Assembly (NCBI GenBank): GCA_024641555.1
Contig: JAHECV010000004.1
Span: forward strand, 1 to 48,639
Direction: 5' to 3'
Source of the DNA: Candidatus Planktophila sp.
GTDB taxonomy: Bacteria > Actinomycetota > Actinomycetes > Nanopelagicales > Nanopelagicaceae
DNA: 48,639 nt
Shown here: piece by piece, positions 10,429-21,177 of the stretch
Layout of the letters: every line of letters begins with the position of its first letter
Numbering within the stretch: position 1 is the first letter of the stretch
Made by a program: the position numbers and the translations under genes
Notes under the pieces: model-generated
What the model was told of the DNA's origin: nothing
Databases searched by the model: none
What the model saw: the letters and a program-made list of their open reading frames with translations, nothing else

Positions 10429-11748
10429 ATGACCGAGCAAATCAATCCAGGATCAATCAACGTAACACCTACAAATGTAAGTGCAGCATCTGCACTCATT
10501 GGTGATCCATCAAAGTTTGGTCGAGTCGCAGAGGATGGCACAGTTTATGTTCGTACCTCTGAAGGCGAAAAAGCAGTTGGTTCATATCCAGGAAAAACTC
10601 CTGAAGAAGCTTTGCAGTATTTCGTAAGAAAGTTTGAAGCTCTCGCATCAGAGGTTGCCCTAACGGCCGCCCGTATTACTAGCGGAGCCGTGGTGCCTGC
10701 TGATGCCTACGAAGCTGTAAAGAAATTGCGTCAACAAGTTCGTGAATTAAATGGCGTCGGTGATCTAGCCGCGCTTGCTCAATCGGTAGAACAGATCGAG
10801 CCGCTGATTGAAGGTCATCGCGAAGCCTACGAAGCGAAGAAGGTGGCAGAAGCTGCCGCAAAAGCAGCCCGCCGCGAACAAATATTAGTTGAGAAAGAAA
10901 AGATTGTTTCTGAAGCAGAGTCTCTCGCGCTCTCCGAAAATTGGAAGGTGACTGGAGATCGCCTCAAGACCTTACTTGAGGAATGGAAATCTGCTCCACG
11001 TTTGGATAAGAAGAGCGATGCCGATCTTTGGAAGCGTTTCTCTGCTTCACGAAACAAGTTCGACAAACGTCGCCGCACCCATTTTGCAACGCTTGAAGAG
11101 ACAACGAGCAAGGTTTCGGCAGCAAAGAAAACGCTGGTTGAACAAGCTGCTTCGCTAGCTACTTCAACAGACTGGGTTCCAACGGCGCGTGCCTTCAAAT
11201 CGCTAATGGATCAATGGAAGGCAGCCGGACGTGGTAAGCCCAGCGATGATGCGAAACTTTGGGCAAAATTCAAAGCAGCTCAGGATCAATTCTTCACTGC
11301 GAAGAACGCTGATTTAGAAAAACGTGAAGTTTCAATGGTTGCTAATCTAGCCAAGCGCGAAGAGTTGATCGTTCAAATCGAAGCGCTCGTTCCTTTCACC
11401 GATGTAAAGGCCGCCAAAAACTCCTTCCGTGAACTCTCACGCGCATGGGAGAAGATTGGCATCACCCATCGTGATAAGCGCGCTGCACTCGATGCGCGAG
11501 TTGCCAAAGTGGAAGAAGCCATAAAGTCAGCGGAAGCGGAAATCTGGCGTAAAACAGATCCAGCAGCAAAGGCTCGTGCTGCTGACGTTGTTAAGCAATT
11601 GGCAGATTCAATCGCCAATTATGAAAAGATCGCCGCGAAATCTTCAGCAGCTGGAAACGCTAAGAAGGCGCAAGAGGCTCTTGACTCAGCAGCCGCTCGA
11701 AAGGTTTGGCTCGCTGAGGCTGAAAAGTCGCTCGCTGAATTTAACTGA
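10429..11748 (+). CDS. DUF349 domain-containing protein
   Basis: Function not established. The 439 residues are charged and mostly helical, with repeated Trp-containing units such as WKSAPRLDKKSDADLWKRF and WKAAGRGKPSDDAKLWAKF. These are the DUF349 repeats, and coiled-coil-like helices fill the gaps. No signal peptide or membrane segment is present. The ATG has a clear ribosome-binding site (AGGGAAG). It is the only plus-strand gene among minus-strand ones and its stop lies 7 bp from the converging relA stop, so no terminator fits between them. I recall the same relA neighbourhood in other Actinobacteria. Confidence 0.8.
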   Translation: MTEQINPGSINVTPTNVSAASALIGDPSKFGRVAEDGTVYVRTSEGEKAVGSYPGKTPEEALQYFVRKFEALASEVALTAARITSGAVVPADAYEAVKKLRQQVRELNGVGDLAALAQSVEQIEPLIEGHREAYEAKKVAEAAAKAARREQILVEKEKIVSEAESLALSENWKVTGDRLKTLLEEWKSAPRLDKKSDADLWKRFSASRNKFDKRRRTHFATLEETTSKVSAAKKTLVEQAASLATSTDWVPTARAFKSLMDQWKAAGRGKPSDDAKLWAKFKAAQDQFFTAKNADLEKREVSMVANLAKREELIVQIEALVPFTDVKAAKNSFRELSRAWEKIGITHRDKRAALDARVAKVEEAIKSAEAEIWRKTDPAAKARAADVVKQLADSIANYEKIAAKSSAAGNAKKAQEALDSAAARKVWLAEAEKSLAEFN

Positions 11749-11755
11749 TTAACGT

Positions 11756-13909
11756 CTAGTTGCGATAAACATCGTAAACACCTTCAACTGCGCGGACTGC
11801 AGCAAGTACCGAATCTAGATGCGTTGCATCCGCCATTTCAAAGGTGAATTTAGAAATTGCAGTGCGGTCTTTTGACGTATTCACAGCTGCGCTAAGAATA
11901 TTCACATGTTGCTCAGATAGCGCGCGAGTTACATCCGCTAGGAGTCGAGATCTATCTAGCGCCTCAACTTGGATATTTACCAAGAAAACACTACCGGCTC
12001 CATCTAACCATTTAACTTTGGCAATGCGTTCGCCCTGATTCAATTGAAGATCTGCAGCGTTAATGCAATCTTCACGGTGAACCGAGATTCCGCTGCCCTT
12101 GGTAATGAATCCAATAATCGAATCTCCTGGAACTGGAGTGCAGCAACGCGCAAGTTTGACCAAAACATCGCCGACGCCTTCGACTTCGATAGCGCTACTT
12201 GTTCTGCGGATTGAGTGAGACCCCGTCGGAATTACATCAATGGTTGGTTCAGGGTGTGAGTCTTCAACGCCTAACGAAATAACTAATTTATCTATTATCG
12301 ACGCTGCGGATACATGTCCATCTCCCACCGCACTATAAAGGGCAGATATATCGGGGTAGCGAAGTTCATGCGCCAATTCCAATAGCGAATGGCCGGCAAA
12401 TATTTTTTGCAATGGAAGTCCGGCTTTTCGCATTTGCCGTGCAATAGATTCACGGCCAGCATCAATGGCTTCTTCGCGACGTTCTTTGCTGAAGTGCGCT
12501 TTGATCTTGGAGCGAGCTCGCGGAGATTTTACGAAGTTAAGCCAGTCTCGAGAAGGTCCAGCGTTCTCACTCTTATTTGTGACGATTTCTATTACATCGC
12601 CATTTACTAAGCGAGTATCCAACGGAACAAGCCGACCATTTACCTTTGCGCCCGCACATTTACTGCCGACATCGGTGTGAACCGAATAGGCAAAGTCCAC
12701 TGGCGTAGAGCCACCTGGAAGGGCAATAACACTCCCCTTCGGTGTGAAGACGAAGACTTCGGGGCTACCTAAATCAAAACGTAACGCTTCCAAGAATTCT
12801 GATGGATCTTCTGTCTCCTTCTGCCATTCGTGCAATTGACGCAGCCAGAGCATTTCTGGAGAAGATGAGTTTGATTCGCTGCCTTGCTTGTATTTCCAGT
12901 GTGCTGCGATACCGAATTCAGCGCGGGAGTGCATATCAAAGGTACGAATCTGAATTTCGATTGCTTTCCCGTTTGGTCCAATAACGGTCGTATGTAGGGA
13001 TTGATAAAGATTGAACTTTGGCATCGCTATGTAATCTTTAAATCGACCAGGAACCGGCGACCAACGAGCGTGGATTGAACCTAAGACCGCATAACAATCA
13101 CGGACGTCGTTTACTAAAACGCGTATCCCTACCAGGTCATAAATATCGTTGAAGTCACGGCCGCGAACCACCATCTTTTGGTAGACGCTAAAGTAGTGTT
13201 TTTTGCGTCCGGTAACGGTGGCAGATATTGCATCTCGAGCAAGATCACTTTGCACGGTGTCGATTACCTCTTGGGTGAGCGCATCGCGTGATGGCGAACG
13301 TTCGGCCACCAGGCGAGAGATCTCCTCAAATTTCTTTGGCTCAAGCACCTCAAAGGAGAGATCTTCTAACTCCCATTTAATCGCATTCATTCCAAGCCTA
13401 TGTGCAAGTGGCGCATAAATATCCAGAGTTTCGCGGGCTTTACGTTCAGCGCTTTCCGGACTTACAAACTTCCACGTACGAGCATTATGAAGGCGATCCG
13501 CTAACTTAATAACCAAAACGCGAATATCGCGCGACATCGCCACAACCATTTTGCGTACAGTTTCGGCTTCGGCAGTCGGACCGTAAGTCAACTTATCAAG
13601 TTTTGTAACGCCATCAACTAAATTTGCGATCTCGTCGCCGAAATCAGAACGCAACTGCGCAAGAGAGTAAGGGGTATCTTCAACGGTGTCATGAAGAAGT
13701 GATGCGATTATCGTTGTGTCATTAAGGCCAAGTTCTGCCAAGATTTGAGAAACCGCTACTGGATGCGTTATATATTCTTCGCCAGACTTTCGAAACTGCC
13801 CTTGGTGGGCAGCTTTTGCAATTTCAAAAGCGCGCTCAACTTCGGAGAGTCGGCTAGCAGGATGACTCTCCTTAAGCGTTGCGAGTAGCGGTGCAACTAG
13901 AGCGTTCAA
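11756..13909 (-). CDS. relA: Bifunctional (p)ppGpp synthetase/hydrolase
   Basis: Makes and degrades the alarmone (p)ppGpp in the stringent response. The 717 residues show, in order, an HD hydrolase domain (LLHDTVEDT, H73-D74), a synthetase domain containing GRFKDYIA (the RxKD form typical of bifunctional enzymes rather than the ExDD of monofunctional RelA), a TGS domain (VFVFTPKGSVIALPGGSTPVDFA begins it), and a C-terminal ACT domain. The frame begins with TTG at 13909, and no ATG or GTG is available before the conserved part, so a TTG start is likely. It is 27 bp downstream of secF. apt, often found between secF and relA in Actinobacteria, is missing. Confidence 0.96.
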   Translation of the reverse strand: MNALVAPLLATLKESHPASRLSEVERAFEIAKAAHQGQFRKSGEEYITHPVAVSQILAELGLNDTTIIASLLHDTVEDTPYSLAQLRSDFGDEIANLVDGVTKLDKLTYGPTAEAETVRKMVVAMSRDIRVLVIKLADRLHNARTWKFVSPESAERKARETLDIYAPLAHRLGMNAIKWELEDLSFEVLEPKKFEEISRLVAERSPSRDALTQEVIDTVQSDLARDAISATVTGRKKHYFSVYQKMVVRGRDFNDIYDLVGIRVLVNDVRDCYAVLGSIHARWSPVPGRFKDYIAMPKFNLYQSLHTTVIGPNGKAIEIQIRTFDMHSRAEFGIAAHWKYKQGSESNSSSPEMLWLRQLHEWQKETEDPSEFLEALRFDLGSPEVFVFTPKGSVIALPGGSTPVDFAYSVHTDVGSKCAGAKVNGRLVPLDTRLVNGDVIEIVTNKSENAGPSRDWLNFVKSPRARSKIKAHFSKERREEAIDAGRESIARQMRKAGLPLQKIFAGHSLLELAHELRYPDISALYSAVGDGHVSAASIIDKLVISLGVEDSHPEPTIDVIPTGSHSIRRTSSAIEVEGVGDVLVKLARCCTPVPGDSIIGFITKGSGISVHREDCINAADLQLNQGERIAKVKWLDGAGSVFLVNIQVEALDRSRLLADVTRALSEQHVNILSAAVNTSKDRTAISKFTFEMADATHLDSVLAAVRAVEGVYDVYRN

Positions 13910-13936
13910 TTTGTAAGCCTGACTTCTGGTTAAGCC

Positions 13937-15004
13937 TTACTTGCGACCTTTACGCTTTGGTTGATTCCGAGGTCCACGACCCACGCTTGGGCGAATCGCC
14001 GGACGACCTGCAGTACCTGCAGAAGCTGACACCGCTTCTGCTCCCCCACGACCGGCTACGCGCTTAGCAAGCGCCTGCATCGCTGGCTCCTTCTCGCGAA
14101 GTGATGCCAAGAATGGAGGTGCAATAAAAATTGAGGAATAAGTTCCAACTGCCAGGCCAATAAAGAGAGCAAGTGAAAGATCTTTCAAAGTACCCGCACC
14201 AAGAAGTCCGGCTCCGACGAAGAGAATTGAACCAACTGGAAGCAGCGCAATAAGTGAAGTGTTGGCTGAGCGCACAATCGTCTGATTAACCGCCAAATTA
14301 GCGGCTTGAGAGTAAGTAACTTTTCCTACCGCCGCAACTGATTTGGTATTTTCGCGAACCTTATCGAAGACAACAACTGTGTCGTAGAGTGAATAACCAA
14401 GAATTGTTAAGAATCCAATTACCGTAGCAGGCGTTACATCAAAGCCAACTAAAGCGTAAATTCCAACGGTAATGAATACGTCGTGTACAACTGCAACGAT
14501 CGCAGAGATTGCCATCTTCGGCTCAAAGGCCATAGCCAAGAAAAGCATGATGACGAGCAAGAATGCGATCAACCCATAGAGCGCTTTCTTGGTAATTTCT
14601 TTACCCCAAGATGGACCAACGAGTTGTGTATCAATAGATTCTAGAGTCACACCAAATGTTGTGGTCAATGCTGATTCAACTGCTTTTGACTGCTCAGAAG
14701 AGAGCGCACCAGTTTGAATGCGTACCTTGTCGTTGCCGATCTTCTGCACGATGATTTCTCCAGGAATTCCCGCATCGGCTACAGAAGCACGAGCCTGTTC
14801 GATGCTAATTCCTGATTTGTTAACGGTGTAAGAAGATCCACCCTTGAACTCAATGCCCAGATGCAGCCCTTGAATCACAAGCGCTCCGATTGAGAGCAAA
14901 ATGAAAACCGCAGAAATTGAGTACCAGCGGCGGCGATTTCCAACGAAATCAAACGAAGTCTCACCTGAGTAAAGACGACCACCAAGACCAGATAGTTTTG
15001 ACAT
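13937..15004 (-). CDS. secF: Protein translocase subunit SecF
   Basis: Inner-membrane partner of SecD that uses the proton motive force to assist Sec export. The 355 residues have six expected membrane segments: one near residue 30, a periplasmic loop, then five in the C-terminal half containing the SecF signature around GFLTILGYSLYDTVVVFDKVREN. The C-terminus is a basic, Gly/Arg/Pro-rich tail (RGPRNQPKRKGRK). secD ends 3 bp upstream, so they form one operon. Confidence 0.96.
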   Translation of the reverse strand: MSKLSGLGGRLYSGETSFDFVGNRRRWYSISAVFILLSIGALVIQGLHLGIEFKGGSSYTVNKSGISIEQARASVADAGIPGEIIVQKIGNDKVRIQTGALSSEQSKAVESALTTTFGVTLESIDTQLVGPSWGKEITKKALYGLIAFLLVIMLFLAMAFEPKMAISAIVAVVHDVFITVGIYALVGFDVTPATVIGFLTILGYSLYDTVVVFDKVRENTKSVAAVGKVTYSQAANLAVNQTIVRSANTSLIALLPVGSILFVGAGLLGAGTLKDLSLALFIGLAVGTYSSIFIAPPFLASLREKEPAMQALAKRVAGRGGAEAVSASAGTAGRPAIRPSVGRGPRNQPKRKGRK

Positions 15005-15007
15005 CGC

Positions 15008-16540
15008 TTATGCCTCCAAAGTTGTAGCTGGAACTTGAGTTGATTTCATACCGATGCTCTTAGGAGATAACCCAGAGAGCGGATGTCCTGAGGCGAAGAA
15101 CTTAACCCCAGCAAGAAGAGAGACGATCGGCTTGGTGAATAAAAAGACAACAATTAAGTCAACGAGAGTCGTTAGACCTAATGTGAATGCGAATCCGCGA
15201 ACACCACCGACTGCGAAGAAATAGAGCAATATCGCAGCAATTAGCGAGACTGCATCTGCAACCAAAATTGTGTGACGCGCCTTCAGCCAACCACTTTCTA
15301 CAGCGGAGCGAAGTGACCTGCCTTCACGCGCCTCATCGCGAATACGTTCGAAGAAGACAATAAAGGAGTCAGCGGTAACACCAATCGAGACGATTGCACC
15401 AGCAATGCCCGCCAGAGTGAGTGTGAATCCAATGCTCTTTCCCAATACTAAGAAGAGTAAATAAACCATTGCACCAGCAATAGCTAGGGATCCGACGGTG
15501 ACCAAACCTAATCCGCGGTAGTAAAGAAGTGAATAAATCACGACTAGACCAAGACCCAGCATTCCCGCAAGGAGTCCAGCTCTTAATTGATCTGCACCGA
15601 GCGTTGGAGAAACTTGTTGCACTTCACCGCGATCAAAGGCCAATGGAAGGGCGCCGTACTTAAGTACGTTCGCTAAATCCTGCGCTTCAACTTGTGAGAA
15701 TGATCCAGTGATTTGTGCGTTACCTGACGGAATCGCTTCATTAATGCGTGGTGCAGAGACTACGAGTCCGTCCAAAACAATTGCTACTTGATTAAGCGGT
15801 GAAGCAAGACTTGTAACACGATTTGTTAGAGCGCCGAAGGCTTTAGTTCCTTCACCGTCGAAGGTGAGAGAGACGAACCAAGTAACGCCTTGTTGCGGAT
15901 TAAATCCGGCGGTAGCTGCTGAAACTTGTCGTCCGAGAACTTCCGCAGGGCCAAGAATGTACTTAGCGCCACCTTCGCGAGAACAAGAAACGATTGTGTC
16001 GGCAGGGCTATCAGCGCCGGTACCTTCGCGGTTACTCGCATTGGTGCAATCAAGCGCTGCATACTTTGCGTTGATCTCAGCGCTTACCCCCGCTGCAGGC
16101 GTCGCAGCAGTTGATGTATCTGCTGGATTTGAAATGCCAGCGCTTTCTGCCAAAACCTGACGGAAACGAAGTTCTGCGGTTTGCCCAACAAGATCAACCA
16201 CGCGACGACCAGAATCTCCTGGTACAGAGATAACGATCTGGCGATTTGTTCCACTTCCTTGCGCCGTTACTTCACTCTCTGCCACACCAAGTGAGTTAAC
16301 GCGTTGCCGAATAATTGTTACCGCTTGATCTACCGCCTCAGTTGTTATCTTGTTGGCATCGTTAGAAGCGCGTGGTTGTAGCGTGACGCTAGTTCCGCCG
16401 CGCAGATCGAGGCCCAGACGAACAGATGAGGCGCCTTGAATAAAGGTGGTAACAAGTAAGCCAAGCAGGATCACGGCCAAGATCACTAAGGAACGGCCAG
16501 AGCGGGCAGGGCTCTTCACAGTTTTATTTGGTGTGGACAT
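15008..16540 (-). CDS. secD: Protein translocase subunit SecD
   Basis: Partner of SecF in Sec-dependent export. The 510 residues have one N-terminal membrane segment (about 19-36), then the LGLDLRGGTSV signature, a large external domain with a low-complexity stretch, and five C-terminal membrane segments including TLAGIAGAIVSIGVTADSF and the FERIRDE motif. It follows ruvB by 11 bp. The small SecDF partner gene yajC, usual between ruvB and secD in Actinobacteria, is not present. A TAGACT hexamer ends 8 nt before the ATG, a possible internal leaderless promoter. Confidence 0.96.
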   Translation of the reverse strand: MSTPNKTVKSPARSGRSLVILAVILLGLLVTTFIQGASSVRLGLDLRGGTSVTLQPRASNDANKITTEAVDQAVTIIRQRVNSLGVAESEVTAQGSGTNRQIVISVPGDSGRRVVDLVGQTAELRFRQVLAESAGISNPADTSTAATPAAGVSAEINAKYAALDCTNASNREGTGADSPADTIVSCSREGGAKYILGPAEVLGRQVSAATAGFNPQQGVTWFVSLTFDGEGTKAFGALTNRVTSLASPLNQVAIVLDGLVVSAPRINEAIPSGNAQITGSFSQVEAQDLANVLKYGALPLAFDRGEVQQVSPTLGADQLRAGLLAGMLGLGLVVIYSLLYYRGLGLVTVGSLAIAGAMVYLLFLVLGKSIGFTLTLAGIAGAIVSIGVTADSFIVFFERIRDEAREGRSLRSAVESGWLKARHTILVADAVSLIAAILLYFFAVGGVRGFAFTLGLTTLVDLIVVFLFTKPIVSLLAGVKFFASGHPLSGLSPKSIGMKSTQVPATTLEA

Positions 16541-16551
16541 AAGAGCAGAGT

Positions 16552-17652
16552 CTAGGCGTTGGGCGCGGGTGTGTCGAAAAGGGTGGCGATTCCAGCAGGT
16601 GGCGTACGTCCCACATGGCGCCAGCCAAGTTCTGTGGCGATTCTTCCCCGCGGAGTTCGCGCCATAAATCCATTGCGGACCAAGAATGGTTCGGCAACGG
16701 CTTCCACGGTTTCAGTTTCTTCTCCAACTGCGATCGCTAGAGTCGAAAGGCCGACTGGTCCTCCGTTGAATCGTTCGATCAACGCGATTAGCACCGAACG
16801 ATCCAATCGATCCAAGCCTTTTTCATCTACTTCATACATTTCTAGCGCTGCTTTGGCATCTGAATGGGTCAGATCATTTGCGGCCTTATTTCCAGAACCG
16901 CCGCTACTGCGAACTTGAGCGTAATCCCGGACGCGACGTAATAATCGATTTGCGATTCGTGGCGTTCCGCGAGATCTGCCGGCAACTTCAAGGACGGCTT
17001 CTTCGCCAATCGTCAATTGCAATAATGCAGCGCTACGACGTATTACTTCTGCAAGTTCTTCTGTTTCATAGAAATCCAAATGTGCAGTGAATCCGAAACG
17101 ATCACGTAACGGGCTGGGCAAAAGTCCGGCTCGAGTAGTTGCGCCAACCAATGTAAATCTCGGCAGCTGTAATGGGATCGCGGTCGCGCCCGGACCTTTG
17201 CCTACGACAACATCCACGCGGAAATCTTCCATCGCCAAATAGAGAAGTTCTTCTGCTGGCCTTGGAAGACGATGAATTTCATCTAAAAATAAAATCTCAC
17301 CTTCTACTAACGAAGATAGAATCGCCGCTAAATCTCCAGCATGAGTTATCGCCGGTCCGCTTGTGATGCGAATTGGTGTTTGCATTTCGCTAGCCAAAAT
17401 AAGTGCCAAGGTCGTCTTGCCAAGCCCTGGAGGACCACTCAGCAAGATGTGATCGGCTGCCGAACCACGCGAGCGAGCTGCAGATAACAAGACATCAATC
17501 TGATCGCGAACTCTATGTTGACCTATGAAATCATCCAAAGTCTTAGGACGCAGTGCATGTTCGGCGGCTGAGTCGTCTTGCGAGAATTCCGGAGCCATTA
17601 AGCGATCCTGGCTCTTTTCTGCATCCATATCTTTAGCCACTCTAACGACCAC
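16552..17652 (-). CDS. ruvB: Holliday junction branch migration ATPase RuvB
   Basis: Hexameric AAA+ motor that drives branch migration with RuvA. It has Walker [12 protein letters not shown], Walker [10 protein letters not shown], sensor [18 protein letters not shown], and a C-terminal winged-helix domain ([16 protein letters not shown]). The 366-residue frame opens with GTG at 17652, inside the ruvA end (11-nt overlap). An ATG at 17628 (MDAEKSQD) is a good alternative start. It is the third gene of ruvC-ruvA-ruvB. Confidence 0.96.
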   Translation of the reverse strand: MVVRVAKDMDAEKSQDRLMAPEFSQDDSAAEHALRPKTLDDFIGQHRVRDQIDVLLSAARSRGSAADHILLSGPPGLGKTTLALILASEMQTPIRITSGPAITHAGDLAAILSSLVEGEILFLDEIHRLPRPAEELLYLAMEDFRVDVVVGKGPGATAIPLQLPRFTLVGATTRAGLLPSPLRDRFGFTAHLDFYETEELAEVIRRSAALLQLTIGEEAVLEVAGRSRGTPRIANRLLRRVRDYAQVRSSGGSGNKAANDLTHSDAKAALEMYEVDEKGLDRLDRSVLIALIERFNGGPVGLSTLAIAVGEETETVEAVAEPFLVRNGFMARTPRGRIATELGWRHVGRTPPAGIATLFDTPAPNA

Positions 17653-18247
17653 CTTGCGAAAGTGCGAGTTTTAATAGTTCGGAAAGGTCTATATCTTTCG
17701 CATCCACACCATCTTGCGCCAGGTTTGAAACTACCTGAGAAATAGCTATGTCAGAATCTTTTGCGGTAAAACCTAAAGAGACCAATGCGCTGGTTAACTG
17801 TTCGCGCCAAACTGGTTGATGATGTGACATCTTGGTGTTGGATCCAAAATCAGAGAGTTTGCCTTTGAGCTCTAATATCAACCGTTGCGCGCCTTTTCTG
17901 CCGATTCCCGGAACTTTTTCAATCGCTGAGATATCTTCTTGTGCGACTGCAACGGCTAGCTGCGACGGCGACATAGCGGAAACTATAGAAAGAGCTACTT
18001 TTGGTCCTATGCCACTGACTGTTTGGACTAGTTCAAATAGCGCTCGATCTCCATCTTCTAGAAAACCATAGAGAGTTAAGGCATCTTCACGAACAATTAA
18101 CGTAGTGAAGAACTGTGTTGACACTCCCAGGTTTAATTGCGCGGATGTCTTCTGTGTAATCGAAAGTGAGAGTCCGATTCCACCAACTTCAACGATAGTT
18201 TTCTCTAAGGAAATGGAACGTACTGTTCCGGTTAAAAGTGAAATCAT
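17642..18247 (-). CDS. ruvA: Holliday junction DNA-binding protein RuvA
   Basis: Tetrameric junction-binding partner of RuvB. The 201 residues comprise an N-terminal OB fold ([12 protein letters not shown]), two helix-hairpin-helix motifs ([16 protein letters not shown] and [18 protein letters not shown]), a flexible linker, and a C-terminal RuvB-contacting domain ([18 protein letters not shown]). Its ATG overlaps the ruvC stop by 4 nt (ATGA), a coupled operon. Confidence 0.96.
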   Translation of the reverse strand: MISLLTGTVRSISLEKTIVEVGGIGLSLSITQKTSAQLNLGVSTQFFTTLIVREDALTLYGFLEDGDRALFELVQTVSGIGPKVALSIVSAMSPSQLAVAVAQEDISAIEKVPGIGRKGAQRLILELKGKLSDFGSNTKMSHHQPVWREQLTSALVSLGFTAKDSDIAISQVVSNLAQDGVDAKDIDLSELLKLALSQGGR

Positions 18248-18798
18248 TTACGAACCAACTTAGCCAAACGTAATTTCTCTGCAGCGAGAGCGCCGGCAAT
18301 TTTATTATTTCCTCCACCACGCCAAATGTGGCAAATCGCAAGCGCTAGGGCATCGGTACTATCTACGGGCTTTGGAATTTCAGACAGTCCAAGTAACCGT
18401 TTGACCATCTCAGCTACTTGAATTTTATTAGCCCGCCCAGAACCTGTAACGGCAGCTTTAACTTCGCTGGGAGTGTGCATTACGACCGGTATTCCTGATC
18501 GGGCGGCGACAAGAAGTGCAATACCCGCCGCTTGGCCTGTTCCCATAACCGTACGAACGTTATGTTGAGAGAAAACTCTCTCTACGGCGATGCGATCTGG
18601 TTTATATTCTTCAACCCAACTAGTTAATTCGCCTTCGAGTTGAAGTAAACGTTCTTCTAATGGATCTTCGCTTGGAGTTTTTATTACACCAACGCTGATC
18701 AATTTAAGTGTTGATCCAGGTAGCCCTTCGATTACTCCGATACCGCAACGGGTAAGTCCAGGATCGACTCCCAGCACTCGCAGCAACGGTTGGCTCAT
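18244..18798 (-). CDS. ruvC: Crossover junction endodeoxyribonuclease RuvC
   Basis: Resolves Holliday junctions by paired nicks. The 184 residues have the first catalytic Asp in [11 protein letters not shown], the Glu in [12 protein letters not shown] and the C-terminal acidic pair in [12 protein letters not shown]. It is slightly longer than the 173-residue E. coli form because of a basic C-terminus. A TAGGCT hexamer ends 8 nt before the ATG and could serve as a leaderless -10. It heads the ruvCAB block, 33 bp downstream of yebC. Confidence 0.95.
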   Translation of the reverse strand: MSQPLLRVLGVDPGLTRCGIGVIEGLPGSTLKLISVGVIKTPSEDPLEERLLQLEGELTSWVEEYKPDRIAVERVFSQHNVRTVMGTGQAAGIALLVAARSGIPVVMHTPSEVKAAVTGSGRANKIQVAEMVKRLLGLSEIPKPVDSTDALALAICHIWRGGGNNKIAGALAAEKLRLAKLVRK

Positions 18799-18831
18799 AA
18801 CTTCAAAGCCTATGGCGACGGGGTCAAAGAG

Positions 18832-19584
18832 TTAGGAAAGGCTCGCCATGACTTCATCAGATACATCGAAGTTGCTGTAGACATTCTGTACGTCATCCAA
18901 CTCTTCAATCGCGTCAATGAGTTCAAATACCTTGGTTGCCCCCTCGGCATCTAATGGAATCGACATGGAAGGCAAAAATGATGAATCCGCAGATTCGTAA
19001 TCAATACCTGAGCTTTGTAACGCTGTGCGAACTGCAACTAAATCGCTCGCCTCGCAAATAACTTCAAAAGATTCACCAAGATCGTTTACTTCTTCCGCTC
19101 CCGCTTCAAGAACGGATTCAAGAATCTTCTCTTCAGTAACCCCGCCACTCTTGGCAACAATAATCACTCCTTTACGGTTGAAGAGATACGAGACTGATCC
19201 GGGATCAGCCATAGATCCACCATTACGTGTGACCGCTACGCGAACTTCGGAAGCGGCACGATTGCGATTATCAGATAAACATTCGATCATGATTGCTACG
19301 CCATTTGGCCCATAACCTTCATACATAATCGTTTGCCAATCGGATCCGCCTGATTCGAGGCCAGCGCCACGTTTTACCGCACGTTCGATGTTGTCGGCGG
19401 GCATGGAATTCTTTTTAGCTTTCGCGATTGCGTCGAAGAGAGTTGGATTGCCATCAACATCTGGACCACCGTTACGGGCCGCAACTTCGATCGCCTTGAT
19501 CAACTTAGCGAAGTTCTTTGCACGTCGGCTATCGATTACTGCCTTCTTGTGCTTTGTAGTTGCCCACTTGGAATGGCCTGACAT
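18832..19584 (-). CDS. YebC/PmpR family protein
   Basis: Members act as transcriptional regulators or, in recent work, as translation factors that relieve ribosome stalling. The 250 residues show the typical start [21 protein letters not shown] and the conserved [18 protein letters not shown] and FNRKGVI segments. The ATG has a GAGGG ribosome-binding site. It lies between pdxT and ruvC, its common place in Actinobacteria. Regulation of ruvC by this protein is only suggested by adjacency. Confidence 0.93.
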   Translation of the reverse strand: MSGHSKWATTKHKKAVIDSRRAKNFAKLIKAIEVAARNGGPDVDGNPTLFDAIAKAKKNSMPADNIERAVKRGAGLESGGSDWQTIMYEGYGPNGVAIMIECLSDNRNRAASEVRVAVTRNGGSMADPGSVSYLFNRKGVIIVAKSGGVTEEKILESVLEAGAEEVNDLGESFEVICEASDLVAVRTALQSSGIDYESADSSFLPSMSIPLDAEGATKVFELIDAIEELDDVQNVYSNFDVSDEVMASLS

Positions 19585-19641
19585 GGCGAACCCTCAAACT
19601 TTCATGCTCGAAAATGATCTTACGACCACTTAAATATGGAG

Positions 19642-20232
19642 TTACTTTATCGCGCCAACGCAGACTTGTTCAAAGAAGTATCGATGCACGCGTAAATCTC
19701 CGGTTAGTTCTGGGTGAAAAGAGGTCGCAAGTAGGCGGCCTTGGCGAACCGCAACGGCGTGCGGTCCTTTTGCCGTATTTACTTGCGCGAGAACTTGCAC
19801 CTTCTCCCCCATTTTCTCCACCCATGGAGCGCGAATAAAAACTGCATGCAGTTGCGACCCTTCAAAATCTAAATTGCTTTCAAAGGAATCCACCTGTCGG
19901 CCAAATGCATTTCGTCGGACAGTCATATCGATTCCGCCAAAGGTTTCTTGTCCTTGCGCGCCATCGATGATCCGATCAGCCAGAAGAATCATCCCTGCGC
20001 AGGAACCATATGCGGGCATGCCTTCGGCGATTCGCTTCTTAATCGGTTCGAATAACTCAAAGGTGCGCGCCAGTTGCGCAATCGTGGTCGATTCACCTCC
20101 AGGCAGAATCAGCGCATCGATTTCGGCGAGCTCTTCTGGTCGGCGAACTGTTAGAGCAGCATGCCCGGCGGTTTTCGCTGCAACTAGGTGTTCGCGAAAA
20201 TCACCTTGTAGAGCGAGGACGCCGATCTTCAT
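19642..20232 (-). CDS. pdxT: Pyridoxal 5'-phosphate synthase glutaminase subunit
   Basis: Class I glutaminase that feeds ammonia to PdxS for pyridoxal phosphate synthesis. The 196 residues have the PGGEST loop, nucleophile C78 in YGSCAGM, and the His173/Glu175 pair in SFHPELTGD. It follows pdxS by 12 bp on the same strand, so the two subunits are co-expressed. Confidence 0.97.
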   Translation of the reverse strand: MKIGVLALQGDFREHLVAAKTAGHAALTVRRPEELAEIDALILPGGESTTIAQLARTFELFEPIKKRIAEGMPAYGSCAGMILLADRIIDGAQGQETFGGIDMTVRRNAFGRQVDSFESNLDFEGSQLHAVFIRAPWVEKMGEKVQVLAQVNTAKGPHAVAVRQGRLLATSFHPELTGDLRVHRYFFEQVCVGAIK

Positions 20233-20244
20233 TGGTAGAAAGAA

Positions 20245-21132
20245 TTACCAACCGCGTTCGGCAAGGCGATGTGGTGCAGGAAGATCTGCAACATTTATTC
20301 CTACCATCGCTTCACCAAGCCCGCGAGAGGCATCTGCAATTACCTTGGCATCTTCAAAAAATGTCGTTGCTTTAACACATGCTGCCGCACGAGTTGCTGG
20401 GTCGCCTGACTTAAAGATTCCAGAACCGATGAATACGCCATCTGCGCCCATTTGCATCATAAGCGCTGCATCTGCTGGTGTTGCAATTCCACCCGCAGTA
20501 AAGAGTACGACTGGAAGTTTTCCAGATTCGGCAACTTCCTTAACGAGTGCGTAAGGAGCTTGTAGATCTTTCGCTGCAACGTAAAGTTCATCTTCGCGCA
20601 TCGAGGATAGGCGGCGGATTTCCGCACCGATTTTGCGCATATGCATCATGGCATTTGAGACATCGCCTGTGCCGGCTTCCCCCTTGGAACGGATCATTGC
20701 CGCGCCTTCGTTAATCCGTCGTAGCGCTTCACCTAAATTAGTCGCTCCACAAACGAATGGAACTTTGAAATCCCACTTATCAATATGGTTTTCGAAATCT
20801 GCAGGAGTTAGCACCTCAGATTCATCGATGTAATCCACACCGAGTGATTCGAGAATACGTGCTTCAACGAAATGACCAATACGCGCTTTTGCCATTACCG
20901 GAATGGTTACGGCGGCTTTAATTTTTTCGATCATATCTGGATCAGACATGCGCGCGACTCCACCTTGGGCGCGAATGTCAGCAGGTACACGTTCTAAAGC
21001 CATTACAGCGCAGGCGCCAGCATCTTGGGCGATCTTGGCTTGTTCAACGTTGACAACATCCATGATGACGCCACCCTTGAGCATTTCTGCCATTCCGCGT
21101 TTAACGCGTGCTGTTCCGACTGCCTCTGACAT
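20245..21132 (-). CDS. pdxS: Pyridoxal 5'-phosphate synthase lyase subunit
   Basis: Builds pyridoxal phosphate from ribose 5-phosphate, glyceraldehyde 3-phosphate and ammonia. The 295 residues contain D25, K82 in VMAKARIGH and K150 in [10 protein letters not shown], matching the known catalytic residues. The open frame also allows a GTG at 21135, but the ATG at 21132 has a GGGAG ribosome-binding site 7 nt away and is preferred. It is followed by pdxT. Confidence 0.97.
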   Translation of the reverse strand: MSEAVGTARVKRGMAEMLKGGVIMDVVNVEQAKIAQDAGACAVMALERVPADIRAQGGVARMSDPDMIEKIKAAVTIPVMAKARIGHFVEARILESLGVDYIDESEVLTPADFENHIDKWDFKVPFVCGATNLGEALRRINEGAAMIRSKGEAGTGDVSNAMMHMRKIGAEIRRLSSMREDELYVAAKDLQAPYALVKEVAESGKLPVVLFTAGGIATPADAALMMQMGADGVFIGSGIFKSGDPATRAAACVKATTFFEDAKVIADASRGLGEAMVGINVADLPAPHRLAERGW

Positions 21133-21177
21133 CACAAACTCCCTAGATAAATATCGCTTAAAGATCAGGGTTGAATA

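Noticed and set aside
19874..20554. Plus-strand open frame of 226 residues
   Set aside because: Antisense to pdxT and pdxS, both certain; low-complexity Ser/Arg/Ala content typical of shadow frames.
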